This document shows positions 18,277 to 26,141 of a DNA stretch of 49,528 nucleotides, in pieces. Origin of the DNA: Fibrobacter succinogenes (GTDB lineage: Bacteria > Fibrobacterota > Fibrobacteria > Fibrobacterales > Fibrobacteraceae); assembly GCA_902762795.1 (NCBI GenBank), contig CACWPM010000020.1:1-49528 (forward strand), in the 5' to 3' direction. Positions within the stretch are counted from its first letter, which is position 1. Each line of letters begins with the position of its first letter. The translations under genes and the position numbers were made by a program. Under the pieces are notes generated by a model. It searched no databases, was not told the DNA's origin, and saw only the letters and a list, made by a program, of their open reading frames with translations.

Positions 18277-18858
18277 ATGGCAGACTGTAACGAAAACAAA
18301 GAAAAGCAGACCCCGGACATGCTCAAGAAGGCGGAAGAATATCTTGCCTCCAAGCGCAGAATTTTCTTGTGGGGTGGTGTCGACGACGAAAGTGCCGAAC
18401 GCATTGTGAAGCAGCTCCTGTATTTAGATTCTCTGAATCATGAAGACATTATTTTCTTCATCAACAGCCCGGGTGGCGTGATTTCGAGTGGTCTCGCGAT
18501 TTACGACTGCATGAATGCCATCCAGAGTGATGTCGTGACGGTTTGCTGCGGACAGGCGGCTTCGATGGGTGCCGTGCTCCTCACTGCCGGAGCAAAGGGC
18601 AAGCGTTGTGCTTGGCCGAACGCCCGCATCATGATTCACCAGCCGCTCATTCACGGCGAAATTGTCGCCCCGGCAAGCGATATCCAGATTCAAGCCGAAG
18701 AAATGCTTCGCATCCGCGGCATCACGGGCAAGATTCTCGCCGAAACGTCCGGCCACACGATCGAACAGATTGACCGCGATACCGAACGCGACAACTTCAT
18801 GTCTGCCGAAGAGGCCAAGGCTTACGGTCTCGTGGATAAAGTCGAGAGTATCATCTAA
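18277..18858 (+). CDS. clpP: ATP-dependent Clp protease proteolytic subunit
   Basis: 193 residues; ATG preceded by AAAAGGAA. A serine peptidase that forms the double-ring chamber of ClpXP/ClpAP. Catalytic triad by position: Ser96 in GQAASMGA, His121 in MIHQPL, Asp172 in TERDNFM. The oxyanion/handle signature FFINSPGG is also present. The stop TAA overlaps the ATG of ftsY (TAATG), so the two are translationally coupled. ClpX is not in the window. Confidence 0.96.
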   Translation: MADCNENKEKQTPDMLKKAEEYLASKRRIFLWGGVDDESAERIVKQLLYLDSLNHEDIIFFINSPGGVISSGLAIYDCMNAIQSDVVTVCCGQAASMGAVLLTAGAKGKRCAWPNARIMIHQPLIHGEIVAPASDIQIQAEEMLRIRGITGKILAETSGHTIEQIDRDTERDNFMSAEEAKAYGLVDKVESII

Positions 18859-19778
18859 TGGGTTTATTTTCTGCTATTAAGAGCGGCCTTGCCAAGACCC
18901 GCGACGCCCTCCTCGGGGAGTTGAAGGGAATTGTCGGCGCCGGAAAAATTACGGACGAGACGCTCGAGGAACTCGAAGAGCATCTCATCAAGGCTGATGT
19001 CGGCGTCGAGGCGGCGTTCCTCTTGACGGATGCGCTTCGCGAAAACGCTTTGGGCAAGTCGCTCACGACAGAGCAGGTGCTCGACATCATGCGTAACGAA
19101 GCGGAACGCTTGCTCAAGGATCCGCCGCCATTTGAACTCAAGGGCAAGCCGCATGTGGTGCTCGTGATTGGCGTGAACGGCGCAGGCAAGACGACGACAA
19201 TCGGTAAGCTTGCGGCCCGCTTGAAGGGCGAAGGCAAGAAGGTGATGATTGCCGCTTGCGATACGTTCCGTGCGGCGGCGATTGACCAACTCGAAACGTG
19301 GGCCGAACGCAGTGGTGCCGAATTCGTGAAGCATCAGGAAGGCTCGGATCCGGCGGCGGTCGCTTTTGACGCTTGCAGTGCGGCGGTTGCCCGCGGTTGC
19401 GACGTGGTGCTGATCGATACGGCCGGGCGCCTGCACAATAAAGACTACTTGATGGAAGAACTCAAGAAGATTGTCCGCGTCATCAAGAAGGTGAGCCCGG
19501 ACATGCCTCACGACATGTGGCTTGTGATTGACGGCAACACTGGACAGAACACTATCAACCAGACGAAGATCTTCAACCAGAGTTTCCCCTTGACCGGTCT
19601 TGTCGTGACAAAGCTCGATGGAACCGCGCGTGGTGGCTCCGTGCTCTCGATTGCTAGTTCCTTGCAAATCCCGATTCGCTGGGTTGGCATGGGCGAACGC
19701 ATCGACCAGCTCGTGGAATTCAACAAGCGCGACTATGTTGACGGTCTTTTTGAAAATGCTCTAGAAAATAGGGAGTAG
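18858..19778 (+). CDS. ftsY: Signal recognition particle receptor FtsY
   Basis: 306 residues. SRP-GTPase NG domain with G1 GVNGAGKTTTIGKL, DTFRAAAIDQL, G3 DTAGRLHNKDY, G4 TKLDGTARGG. The acidic A domain found in enterobacteria is missing, giving the short form common in many bacteria. It docks ribosome-nascent-chain-SRP complexes at the membrane. Its start overlaps the clpP stop; the small membrane-protein gene follows after 4 bases. Confidence 0.96.
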   Translation: MGLFSAIKSGLAKTRDALLGELKGIVGAGKITDETLEELEEHLIKADVGVEAAFLLTDALRENALGKSLTTEQVLDIMRNEAERLLKDPPPFELKGKPHVVLVIGVNGAGKTTTIGKLAARLKGEGKKVMIAACDTFRAAAIDQLETWAERSGAEFVKHQEGSDPAAVAFDACSAAVARGCDVVLIDTAGRLHNKDYLMEELKKIVRVIKKVSPDMPHDMWLVIDGNTGQNTINQTKIFNQSFPLTGLVVTKLDGTARGGSVLSIASSLQIPIRWVGMGERIDQLVEFNKRDYVDGLFENALENRE

Positions 19779-19782
19779 TCTC

Positions 19783-20175
19783 TTGCTTTCGAGGCTTCGT
19801 GCGATTCTATCAAGACTTTGGGCTTTCCTTGATTCGGCTATTGCGTGGATTGCCGTATTTGTGGGTATTGCCGCTTTGGCGTTTTTCTTTTTATCGAAAT
19901 CCGACCCGGAGACTGATGAACGCCTGGTCTCTGCGTTTGTAGAAGTGCGCGTTGCCGAACAGCTTTATGGAGCCGAAGCTCCCGAAGGTCGTCTTGCGCG
20001 TCGAGAAGTCTTGAATAAGTATGGTTATACTCGCGAAGATTTTATCAAGGCTTGTGATAAAGTTCTCGAAGATGAAAAACGTTGGATGATGTTCCAGCTT
20101 GCCGTTACGGATAAGATTGATTCTTTGCTTGGAATACCGAAAGTAGTTCCGGTGCAGAAAAAGGATAAGAAATAA
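19783..20175 (+). CDS. Small membrane-anchored protein, DUF4296-like pattern
   Basis: 130 residues, TTG start with GGGAG 7 bases upstream; no ATG fits the frame and the gene lies 4 bases after ftsY. One membrane segment (IAWIAVFVGIAALAFFFL, about 18-37) is followed by a soluble helical part (EVRVAEQLYGAE ... LNKYGYTREDFIKACDKVL) that resembles the DUF4296 pattern of small lipoproteins and anchored proteins. It ends in a basic tail KKDKK. Its stop overlaps the next ATG by one base. Function unknown. Confidence 0.78.
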   Translation: MLSRLRAILSRLWAFLDSAIAWIAVFVGIAALAFFFLSKSDPETDERLVSAFVEVRVAEQLYGAEAPEGRLARREVLNKYGYTREDFIKACDKVLEDEKRWMMFQLAVTDKIDSLLGIPKVVPVQKKDKK

Positions 20176-20648
20176 TGAGGGCTCATTTGTGGATTGTAAT
20201 CGCGCTTTTTTTTGCGCTTTCGGCATTTGCTGCTCCGCCTCCAAAGCCTAAACTTGTACATTGGCTGGATTACACGGAAGCGCTCGAAAAGGCGAAAAAT
20301 TCAAGTAAACTCATTTTTGTCGACCTTTATGCGGACTGGTGCGTCCCGTGCCGAATCATGGAAGCAAACACTTATTCTGATCCGACCGTTGCCTCGCTTT
20401 TGAACACGCGCTTTATTTCGGCTAAACTCAATGTCGATTCTCAGGATACGATTGTCTGTGACGGTAAACGCAAGACTGTGCAGCGTTGTTATTTTGATGT
20501 GTGGAATTTGAGCGTGCTTCCTGCGTTTGTACTGATTGCTCCGAAGGGACTTTCGATCATGACGATTAAGGATTCCTTTACCGCTGAGGAAATGAAATAT
20601 TTGCTTTACCAGATTCTTGAAAAAGAGAAGGAGTGGATTTCGAAATGA
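20175..20648 (+). CDS. Exported thioredoxin-like protein
   Basis: 157 residues with a signal peptide (MRAHLWIVIALFFALSAFA). A thioredoxin fold with active site WCVPC in DLYADWCVPCRIME and a later cis-proline region (VLPAFVLI). It resembles the DsbD C-terminal/thioredoxin_7 group, so it probably reduces or rearranges disulfides in the periplasm. Many exported proteins here carry cysteines (e.g. FISUMP domains), which would be possible clients (inference). Start and stop overlap the genes on either side. Confidence 0.88.
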   Translation: MRAHLWIVIALFFALSAFAAPPPKPKLVHWLDYTEALEKAKNSSKLIFVDLYADWCVPCRIMEANTYSDPTVASLLNTRFISAKLNVDSQDTIVCDGKRKTVQRCYFDVWNLSVLPAFVLIAPKGLSIMTIKDSFTAEEMKYLLYQILEKEKEWISK

Positions 20649-21796
20649 GTGAAAATTTTCTCTTTTATGTACAAATTATATTTTGGGTTTTATTGTTCCT
20701 GATTGTACATTGCTACTTATTGTTCCCGATGACACTCCCGTTTGTGAGCGAAATTTTTAAGCGTAAAAAGAAAACGGCAAATGGCGAGATTGAACTCCCG
20801 ACCGTATCCATCTTGATTTCTGCGTATAACGAAGAAGCGGTGATTGAACGTAAGATTCATAACATTCTCGAAATCGACTATCCCAAGGAAAAATTGGAGG
20901 TTCTGATAGGCGATGATGGCTCTGCGGATAAGACTCCCGAAATTATCGCACGTTATGCGGACCAGGGAATTACTTTGGTGAAGGCTCCGAAAAATGCGGG
21001 CAAGGCGGCAATGCTGAACCGCTTGCAGAAAATTGCAAAGAACGAAATTCTTTTATTCTGCGATGCGAATACAATGTTTTTCCCGAATGTTGTACGTAAA
21101 TTGGTGGATCCGTTCCAGGATAAAAAAATCGGTTGCGTTTGCGGTCACTTGATTCTTTCGGACAAGAGCGGAAGTGTTCTTGGCAAGGGCGAAAGTTCTT
21201 ACTGGGATTTGGAAAGTGAAATCAAGAAGTTCGAAGGCGTGCTCGACCGCTTGATTGGCGGTAACGGCGCTCTCTATGCTATTCGCCGTGAACTTTATAC
21301 GGAACTCCCGGTCAAGAAGAGCGTCATGGACGACTTCTTTGTAACGACGAAAATTTTGCAGAAAGGATACTACTGTACGTTCGTGGCAAGTGCTATTGGA
21401 ACAGAACAGACTTCGAAGGAATCGAGCGGCGAATATAGGCGTAAAGTCCGTATCGGTCGTGCGAATTTCAACTACCTGTTCTCTTATTTGCCTCTGTTGA
21501 ATCCGTTCCGTCCGCTTCTGGCGTACCTGTTCTTTTCGCATAAGATAGTGCGCTGGTTCTCTCCGCATATCTTAATTCTTTTGTATGTGGCTAACGCGTT
21601 GCTTTTGACGAAGGGCCTTTTTTACCAAGTTACGTTTGGCTGCATGACGCTTGCTCTGCTTGTGGCGGTGACGAAAATTTTACCGAGCGCTTATTACTTC
21701 TTGCTCATGAACCTTGCCATGCTCAAGGGATTCTTCCTTGCGTTTAAGCGTGAACGTAGTGGCGGTTGGGCCCGCGAAGCGCGAAGCGACGAGTAA
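20645..21796 (+). CDS. Membrane glycosyltransferase family 2
   Basis: 383 residues. ATG 20645 overlaps the previous stop (ATGA), with AAGGAG 11 bases upstream, so this start is preferred to the GTG at 20633. One N-terminal membrane helix is followed by a GT-A domain: VSILISAYNEEAVIE, GDDGSADKTP, KNAGKAAMLNR, CDANTMF, and GGNGALYAIRREL. At least two membrane helices lie at the C-terminus. The arrangement recalls the IcaA/cellulose-synthase-like branch that makes and moves beta-linked polysaccharide. Substrate unknown. Last gene of the clpP run. Confidence 0.9.
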   Translation: MSENFLFYVQIIFWVLLFLIVHCYLLFPMTLPFVSEIFKRKKKTANGEIELPTVSILISAYNEEAVIERKIHNILEIDYPKEKLEVLIGDDGSADKTPEIIARYADQGITLVKAPKNAGKAAMLNRLQKIAKNEILLFCDANTMFFPNVVRKLVDPFQDKKIGCVCGHLILSDKSGSVLGKGESSYWDLESEIKKFEGVLDRLIGGNGALYAIRRELYTELPVKKSVMDDFFVTTKILQKGYYCTFVASAIGTEQTSKESSGEYRRKVRIGRANFNYLFSYLPLLNPFRPLLAYLFFSHKIVRWFSPHILILLYVANALLLTKGLFYQVTFGCMTLALLVAVTKILPSAYYFLLMNLAMLKGFFLAFKRERSGGWAREARSDE

Positions 21797-21799
21797 TAT

Positions 21800-21834
21800 T
21801 TAGGGGTTAGGTAGTAGATTTTAGGTCTTAGGAT
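21800..21834 (+). repeat. Five-unit heptanucleotide array after the glycosyltransferase gene
   Basis: Five units in register, beginning TTAGGGG, TTAGGTA and ending TTAGGTC, TTAGGAT. It starts 4 bases after the glycosyltransferase stop. It is followed by a dispersed element of the form CGTCATCCTG ... GGGATCCAGTG (21861-21892). Confidence 0.75.
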
Positions 21835-21909
21835 TGTGTTGTCCTCACCTTACGCGCGCTCGTCATCCTGGAGCGAAGCGACGGGATCCAGTGAAGTCTC
21901 GAGAAATTG

Positions 21910-21925
21910 TATATTAGAACTTATG
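21910..21925 (+). promoter_or_regulatory. Candidate -10 TATATT, 7 bases before ATG
   Basis: TATATT at 21910-21915, then exactly 7 bases, then ATG 21923; no ribosome site is present. It matches the arrangement at 13532 and 48957. Confidence 0.45.
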
Positions 21926-22381
21926 AAACGAATTTTGGCAATTTTGTTTTTCGCACTTGCTTTTGTCGCTACTCCGGCAAGCGCTTTCACGTTGGATGCG
22001 CAGGGCGGTTTCTGCAATCGCGTGAGTAGCATGGGTCATTTTAACATGAGCTTTTACGGACATCTGTGGTATCCGATTGACCAGATGGTTTTTGCAGGGC
22101 TTGGCGTTGGTTACCAGGAACTGGATAATGTTGGCCTTATGCCGTTGTCTGGAAGTCTCTGGGTACGCCTCCCGATCGGGCGGACTATATTGCCGGTCGC
22201 TACAGGCGATTTCGGCTACATGTTCGGCAAGGATGACCAAATGTTCTGGCGCGCGGGTGCCGGGCTCGACATCAAGAATGGCGACCGCACATCGATCATC
22301 ATATCGAGCGGCTACCAGTTCTTGAACCACTCCGGCGAAGGCTACTGGTACTTGCAAGCAGGCATTCTTATCGAGATGTAA
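21923..22381 (+). CDS. Small exported barrel-like outer membrane protein
   Basis: 152 residues from ATG 21923 (MKRILAILFFALAFVATPASA signal peptide); a longer frame from 21836 would bury the signal peptide and is rejected. The mature part alternates hydrophobic and polar residues with many Gly and aromatic positions (VFAGLGVGYQELD, FWRAGAGLDIKNGDRTS, YWYLQAGILIEM) and ends in an outer-membrane-like C-terminus. This suggests a small beta barrel. No precise family was recognised. Confidence 0.78.
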   Translation: MKRILAILFFALAFVATPASAFTLDAQGGFCNRVSSMGHFNMSFYGHLWYPIDQMVFAGLGVGYQELDNVGLMPLSGSLWVRLPIGRTILPVATGDFGYMFGKDDQMFWRAGAGLDIKNGDRTSIIISSGYQFLNHSGEGYWYLQAGILIEM

Positions 22382-22421
22382 AATTTGGCTTATCGCTCCA
22401 AGTGGCTCTTTTTAATGCAAA

Positions 22422-22596
22422 AAGAAAAGCTTGCGGGCGGGGCCCAAGCTCGGAGTTGACGCTTACGCGTCCGTGGCTGCATTCGGTCATGAGAGTTTGC
22501 AAGCAGCCTCCCGCGACACTCATTTTGCACACTTTTGCGAAGGCCGCACGGGCCCCTCCCTGCACCCTCCCCATCCTTGGCCGACGCTTTTTTTTC
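22422..22596 (+). ncRNA. Candidate structured RNA or structured repeat element
   Basis: GC-rich block between AT-rich flanks. A long closing stem is formed by GCGGGCGGGGCCC (22433-22445) and GGGCCCCTCCCTGC (22550-22563), with one mismatch and one bulge. Inside are two perfect smaller stems: GACGC-TTAC-GCGTC (22458-22471) and GGCTGC / GCAGCC (22475-22480, 22503-22508). It ends in a run of eight T (22588-22595), while AAAAGC near 22425 could pair with GCTTTT. The strand is inferred from the T run. It does not match tmRNA, RNase P, 6S or SRP RNA as far as I can see. Short frames inside it (for example 22402-22602) look non-genic. Confidence 0.45.
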
Positions 22597-22615
22597 AAAT
22601 AACGATTATTTGTTC

Positions 22616-23461
22616 TTAGAATGGTAAATCAACATCATCGTCGTTGTTGTCTTTGTTTCCGTATTTCTTGTTAATGTAATCAGAGTGTTTTTGTTTTGCA
22701 TCTTTTGATGCGTATATATAAGGAAGTAGTTTTCGATATAACGCTTCAATTTGCGCAATAGAGAGCTTGCTTTGTTCGCTAGTGATTTTTTCTGTTAGCT
22801 TTGATCTTAAATAATTTCGTTTTGTAATAATTCTTGAATGTGTATCAGAAGGAATCTCATCTAATACACATCGTTCACTAAAAACTATTATGGAACAGTA
22901 GAAGTAATTGTTTCCTAATATGTGCTTAAGTGCGTTTATGTGACCGTTGTTTTGAAAAATGGGATTGTAGAGTTGTTTCTTTAATTGGCTGTTTAATATT
23001 TGACACCATTGTTTACTGTTTTCGTCTCCGTATATTCGTCCAGAAATATTTTTACTTTCGAAAACATATATCCCTGTTTCGTGAATCCATACAAGGTCTA
23101 TTTCACAATGAGTTCCTATATTAAGATTCCTTAAAATCTTGTAATTGTAACTATAGTTGCTTGACCATCTGACAATTTCTTTGAATGTAAGGAATTCTCC
23201 GTAATCTCCTAAATCAGCTTTATCAGGACCTATGTTGAATCTGTCGTTGAAGTTGAAAGAGTTGTTGTTAATGAGAGATTCGTAGTATTCTTGATTTTCT
23301 TGTGCGTAGCTTTTTTTCTTATTGGTTTGTATGGAAGGCGTGTTTGGAAAATCATTTTTTCTAGAGGATGCAAAAAAGGAAATTATTATAACAAATATGG
23401 TGATAAGGAATAATAGCACGATTAAAGCTTTTATACAAAACATTATCAAAGAGAGTATCAT
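22616..23461 (-). CDS. NERD-domain membrane-anchored protein
   Basis: 281 residues from ATG 23461; a TTG at 23521 would add 20 residues. One N-terminal membrane helix (ALIVLLFLITIFVIIISFF) is followed by a NERD (nuclease-related) domain from about residue 95: GDYGEFLTFKEI, then the nuclease-like core CEIDLVWIHETGIYVFESKN, with the D...E.K pattern of PD-(D/E)XK-type folds. It ends in an acidic stretch and LPF. Function unknown; NERD proteins are suspected DNA-processing factors. The gene is much richer in A+T than its neighbours and has no operon partner, which suggests horizontal acquisition. Confidence 0.85.
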   Translation of the reverse strand: MILSLIMFCIKALIVLLFLITIFVIIISFFASSRKNDFPNTPSIQTNKKKSYAQENQEYYESLINNNSFNFNDRFNIGPDKADLGDYGEFLTFKEIVRWSSNYSYNYKILRNLNIGTHCEIDLVWIHETGIYVFESKNISGRIYGDENSKQWCQILNSQLKKQLYNPIFQNNGHINALKHILGNNYFYCSIIVFSERCVLDEIPSDTHSRIITKRNYLRSKLTEKITSEQSKLSIAQIEALYRKLLPYIYASKDAKQKHSDYINKKYGNKDNNDDDVDLPF

Positions 23462-23608
23462 ACATTGACTCTTGGAATATTTTATGTTGGTTAATAATGG
23501 ATGCTTTATAAAATTAACCAAATCATAGGCAGTTGAGACGACGGTCTATCTATAAAATGAAAAAATCCTGTATTGGAAAATTTATGATTTCCTTATTTGT
23601 GTAAAAAA

Positions 23609-23634
23609 AGAAAATGCCTGCATGAAGCAGGCAT
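23609..23634 (-). terminator. Probable terminator of the GH5 transcript
   Basis: ATGCCTGC / GCAGGCAT (23614-23621, 23627-23634) with a 5-base loop, followed on the minus strand by a T-rich run. It lies about 130 bases past the GH5 stop. Nothing gene-like is seen from 23522 to here. Confidence 0.65.
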
Positions 23635-23658
23635 AATAAAATCAGGATTTCACTGGAT

Positions 23659-23755
23659 GGGGCAAGCCCCAACTCTTTGGCTCGGTTATGCCCATGCAAG
23701 CATGGGCGCAACACTCGCCTTCTAAGTAGTCTTCCGCCTTCGGCGTCAGGATGAC
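23659..23755 (-). repeat. Cluster of short perfect hairpins 3' of the GH5 gene
   Basis: Three palindromes in a row: GGGGC-AA-GCCCC (23659-23670), GCCCATGC-AA-GCATGGGC (23690-23707) and CGCC-TTC-GGCG (near 23735-23745). The last is part of a GTCATCCTG-type dispersed element read on the minus strand. They lie in the 3' untranslated part of the GH5 transcript. Confidence 0.55.
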
Positions 23756-23765
23756 GAAGAAGCCG

Positions 23766-24839
23766 TTACCCCTTCGCGATCATTTCCATGAGTTCGCTAT
23801 CGAGGCGTTCGGGGTTGTTGTACTGCTCCAGATTGTTGTGCAGCGATTCGCCTCTCGAGACGAGGCCGAAGTCCAGGTTCTTGTAATTCCAGTAGCTGTA
23901 GCCCACGTCTGCTTCGCGGAGGATATCGAGGAAGTCGCGCATCCAGGCAAGCTGATACTTACGGGAAACTTGTACGTAAACGCCGAACTCGTTGCAGCTT
24001 ACGGGCAGGTCATACTTGGCGCGGAAATCGAGTGCGTTCTGGATGCTTTCTTGCAAACGGGCCTTGTCCCACTTGCCGTATTCCACGTGGAGTCTCGTGG
24101 CGCAATCGCCTTGCGGTGCGGCGTAATCGCCTGGCCACGGGCGTTCAATCTTGAAGAACGGATCGTCGATCCATGCGGCGCCCTGGTGCGTAAACGTCAC
24201 CGGCGTATATGTATGGAAACTGTAGATGGCGTTGTCGTCATCGAGCGGTGTCAAGAATTCGAATTCCTTTGCGCTATTCCACTTGTTGGCGCCTACGACG
24301 ATGGTGTTCTTGGGCGCATGTTTGCGGATTTCCCAAAAGATTTCGTCCTTGACTTTGTCCCAAACTTTGGAGTCGCTTGCTGCCGGTTCATTCAGGAGTT
24401 CCATCATCACGCGCGGCATCGAGCTATAGCGTTCTGCCATGAAGGCCCATATCTTGCGCGTGTCCTTGCGGGCGTTCGCATCGGCAAAGAAAGCTTGTTC
24501 GTGATTGCTGGCGAGGTGGAAGTCGTGCCCCGGGCATTTGTGAAGATCGAGGATTACGTCCAGGTCAGCATCCTGGATGTCCTTGAGTGCCTTGTCAAGG
24601 AGCGCAAATATTTCTTCGTCCGGTTTGAGTTCGTCGCCTTTAAATAAATTAAAGTAGTCCACCGGCAAGCGAACGTGGTTGAACCCCGCATCGTGGATGC
24701 GCTTGAAATCGCTTGTTCCAAGGAACGTCCTGATGTGTTCGACGACCCCAGGAAAGCCGATAGGATCCTTTTCCTCGATGCAGTCTACCTGACTGAACCA
24801 TCCGCCCAAATTCACTCCGCGCAATCTTTCTTTATTCAT
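23766..24839 (-). CDS. Glycoside hydrolase family 5 protein without signal peptide
   Basis: 357 residues. It has the GH5 (cellulase A) pattern: RGVNLGGWFSQ at the front, FNHVRLPVDYFN, DLHKCPGHD, the acid/base glutamate in ELLNEPA, HTYTP, and the nucleophile glutamate in SCNEFGVY. The start MNKERLRGV has no signal peptide and begins directly at the first strand of the barrel, so the enzyme appears cytoplasmic unless exported by another route. It would act on beta-linked oligosaccharides taken up by the cell (inference). 51 bases downstream of the small unknown gene on the same strand. Confidence 0.9.
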   Translation of the reverse strand: MNKERLRGVNLGGWFSQVDCIEEKDPIGFPGVVEHIRTFLGTSDFKRIHDAGFNHVRLPVDYFNLFKGDELKPDEEIFALLDKALKDIQDADLDVILDLHKCPGHDFHLASNHEQAFFADANARKDTRKIWAFMAERYSSMPRVMMELLNEPAASDSKVWDKVKDEIFWEIRKHAPKNTIVVGANKWNSAKEFEFLTPLDDDNAIYSFHTYTPVTFTHQGAAWIDDPFFKIERPWPGDYAAPQGDCATRLHVEYGKWDKARLQESIQNALDFRAKYDLPVSCNEFGVYVQVSRKYQLAWMRDFLDILREADVGYSYWNYKNLDFGLVSRGESLHNNLEQYNNPERLDSELMEMIAKG

Positions 24840-24890
24840 GCGTGTATCCCATACTTTGGCTGCCGGGGGCAGCCGACTTGAATGAACAGG

Positions 24891-25181
24891 TTATTCGTTG
24901 ATGATGTTCAAATCTTCATCGGCGATATTTAAGTCCATGATGACTTCCATATCGTCGGGAAGATTGTAAAAATCTACAACCAGGCCCACTTTCTTGTCTT
25001 CGTCCTTTTGCTTGTCGAACTGAACCACGTCATAAATTTTCATTTTGACGACAGCTTCTTTAGTGACGGGAATTTCAATGGTCATTCCCTTGCTGATGGG
25101 ACCTTCTACAATCTTGCCCTTGAAAACCAGACTGGTCTGGTCGTCGCCGAGCGAGGTTTTCTTCACGTGAAATACAGCCAT
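24891..25181 (-). CDS. Small conserved-looking protein of unknown function
   Basis: 96 residues, beta-rich and acidic at the end (DLNIADEDLNIINE), no signal or membrane segment. The front half (VFKGKIVEGPISKGMTIEIP) looks like a small beta barrel resembling domain 2 of translation GTPases; this is only a resemblance. No ribosome site is clear before the ATG. It lies upstream of the GH5 gene on the same strand, with 51 bases between, so the two may be co-transcribed. Confidence 0.7.
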   Translation of the reverse strand: MAVFHVKKTSLGDDQTSLVFKGKIVEGPISKGMTIEIPVTKEAVVKMKIYDVVQFDKQKDEDKKVGLVVDFYNLPDDMEVIMDLNIADEDLNIINE

Positions 25182-25269
25182 TATTTTTTAGCCATTAACT
25201 TTTAAATTAATCGGTTTATTTTTGATGTGGCATTCAATCTCGCCACGTGTAAAAATTTAACTTTTTTAC

Positions 25270-26088
25270 ATGACTCTCCGAGTTGGTCGAATCCCTTTTT
25301 TAGTCTGTGCGCCGTTTTTCTTTGATTCTGTCGGGCGTGAAAAAGAATTTCCCGAGGTGGATTTTGTCGATGGTCCTCCGAGTGCGCATTGCGCAGGCCT
25401 AAAGGACGGTTCCATTCACCTCTCTCCGGCGTCATCGATTACTTTTGCCCAGAAGCCGGGAGCCTTTATTCTGTCACCTTCGCTTTGTACCTCCTGCTCT
25501 TTTGAAGTGCGTTCGGTCAAGCTGTTTTCTCGCTATCCGATTGAGGCGCTTTCTGGCAAGCGGGTCCGCATGACATCGCAAAGCAAAACATCTGTTACGT
25601 TATTGAGGATTCTTTTGGAAAGTCGCTATAAACTTCGTCCTGAATACGTGTCGGGGCTTGTTGCCGAAGCGGCGGATGATGCATGCCTTTTGATTGGTGA
25701 CTTGGCGCTTGAAGAAAACGAACGCCACCGTTTTGCGTATAGCTATGATTTGGGGACTCTCTGGCAGGAATGGCAAGGCCTCCCCTTTGTGTTTGGGGCC
25801 TGGGTGATATCGAAGGATGCGCTTTCGGCTCACTTGCGGCCTGTTCTCGACGATTACATGATGCGCTTGGAGACAAGCATTCGCGAGTTCCGCAAAAAGC
25901 CGTTGCAGGCGTTGGATGTGTGGCTTGAAAGGTATCCGGTAAACTTGCCGCGCTCCGTTATCGAGGACTATTTTTCCGTTTTGGATTACCGTTTTACCGA
26001 TGAACGTAAACGATCCTTGGCGCTTTTTTTCAAATTAGCGTCTCAAATGGGGCTTGTTGAGTCGAATCCGCCGATGGAGTACTTGTAG
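25270..26088 (+). CDS. mqnA: Chorismate dehydratase of the futalosine menaquinone pathway
   Basis: 272 residues. The sequence fits MqnA: LRVGRIPFLVCAPFF at the front, GLKDGSIHLSPASSI, SKTSVTLLRILLES, ACLLIGDLALEE, and YDLGTLWQEWQGLPFVFGAW. MqnA removes water from chorismate to give 3-(1-carboxyvinyl)oxybenzoate, the first step of the futalosine route to menaquinone. This suggests the organism makes menaquinone this way, which would fit fumarate respiration to succinate (inference). No other mqn gene is in the window. Divergent from the small gene on its left; no ribosome site before the ATG. Confidence 0.87.
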   Translation: MTLRVGRIPFLVCAPFFFDSVGREKEFPEVDFVDGPPSAHCAGLKDGSIHLSPASSITFAQKPGAFILSPSLCTSCSFEVRSVKLFSRYPIEALSGKRVRMTSQSKTSVTLLRILLESRYKLRPEYVSGLVAEAADDACLLIGDLALEENERHRFAYSYDLGTLWQEWQGLPFVFGAWVISKDALSAHLRPVLDDYMMRLETSIREFRKKPLQALDVWLERYPVNLPRSVIEDYFSVLDYRFTDERKRSLALFFKLASQMGLVESNPPMEYL

Positions 26089-26141
26089 TTATTTTATTTT
26101 GTAGTTCGGAATGAGAGTGTTAGGATGGGTAAGGAGACAAA

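Noticed and set aside
22475-22508. Possible SRP RNA helix 8 because of AAGCAGCC
   Set aside because: The characteristic asymmetric loop and GGUCAGG partner sequence are missing.
22402-22619. Short overlapping frames in the GC-rich block
   Set aside because: Frames on both strands are equally open, Arg/Pro/Cys-rich and without ribosome sites; the stems explain the sequence better.
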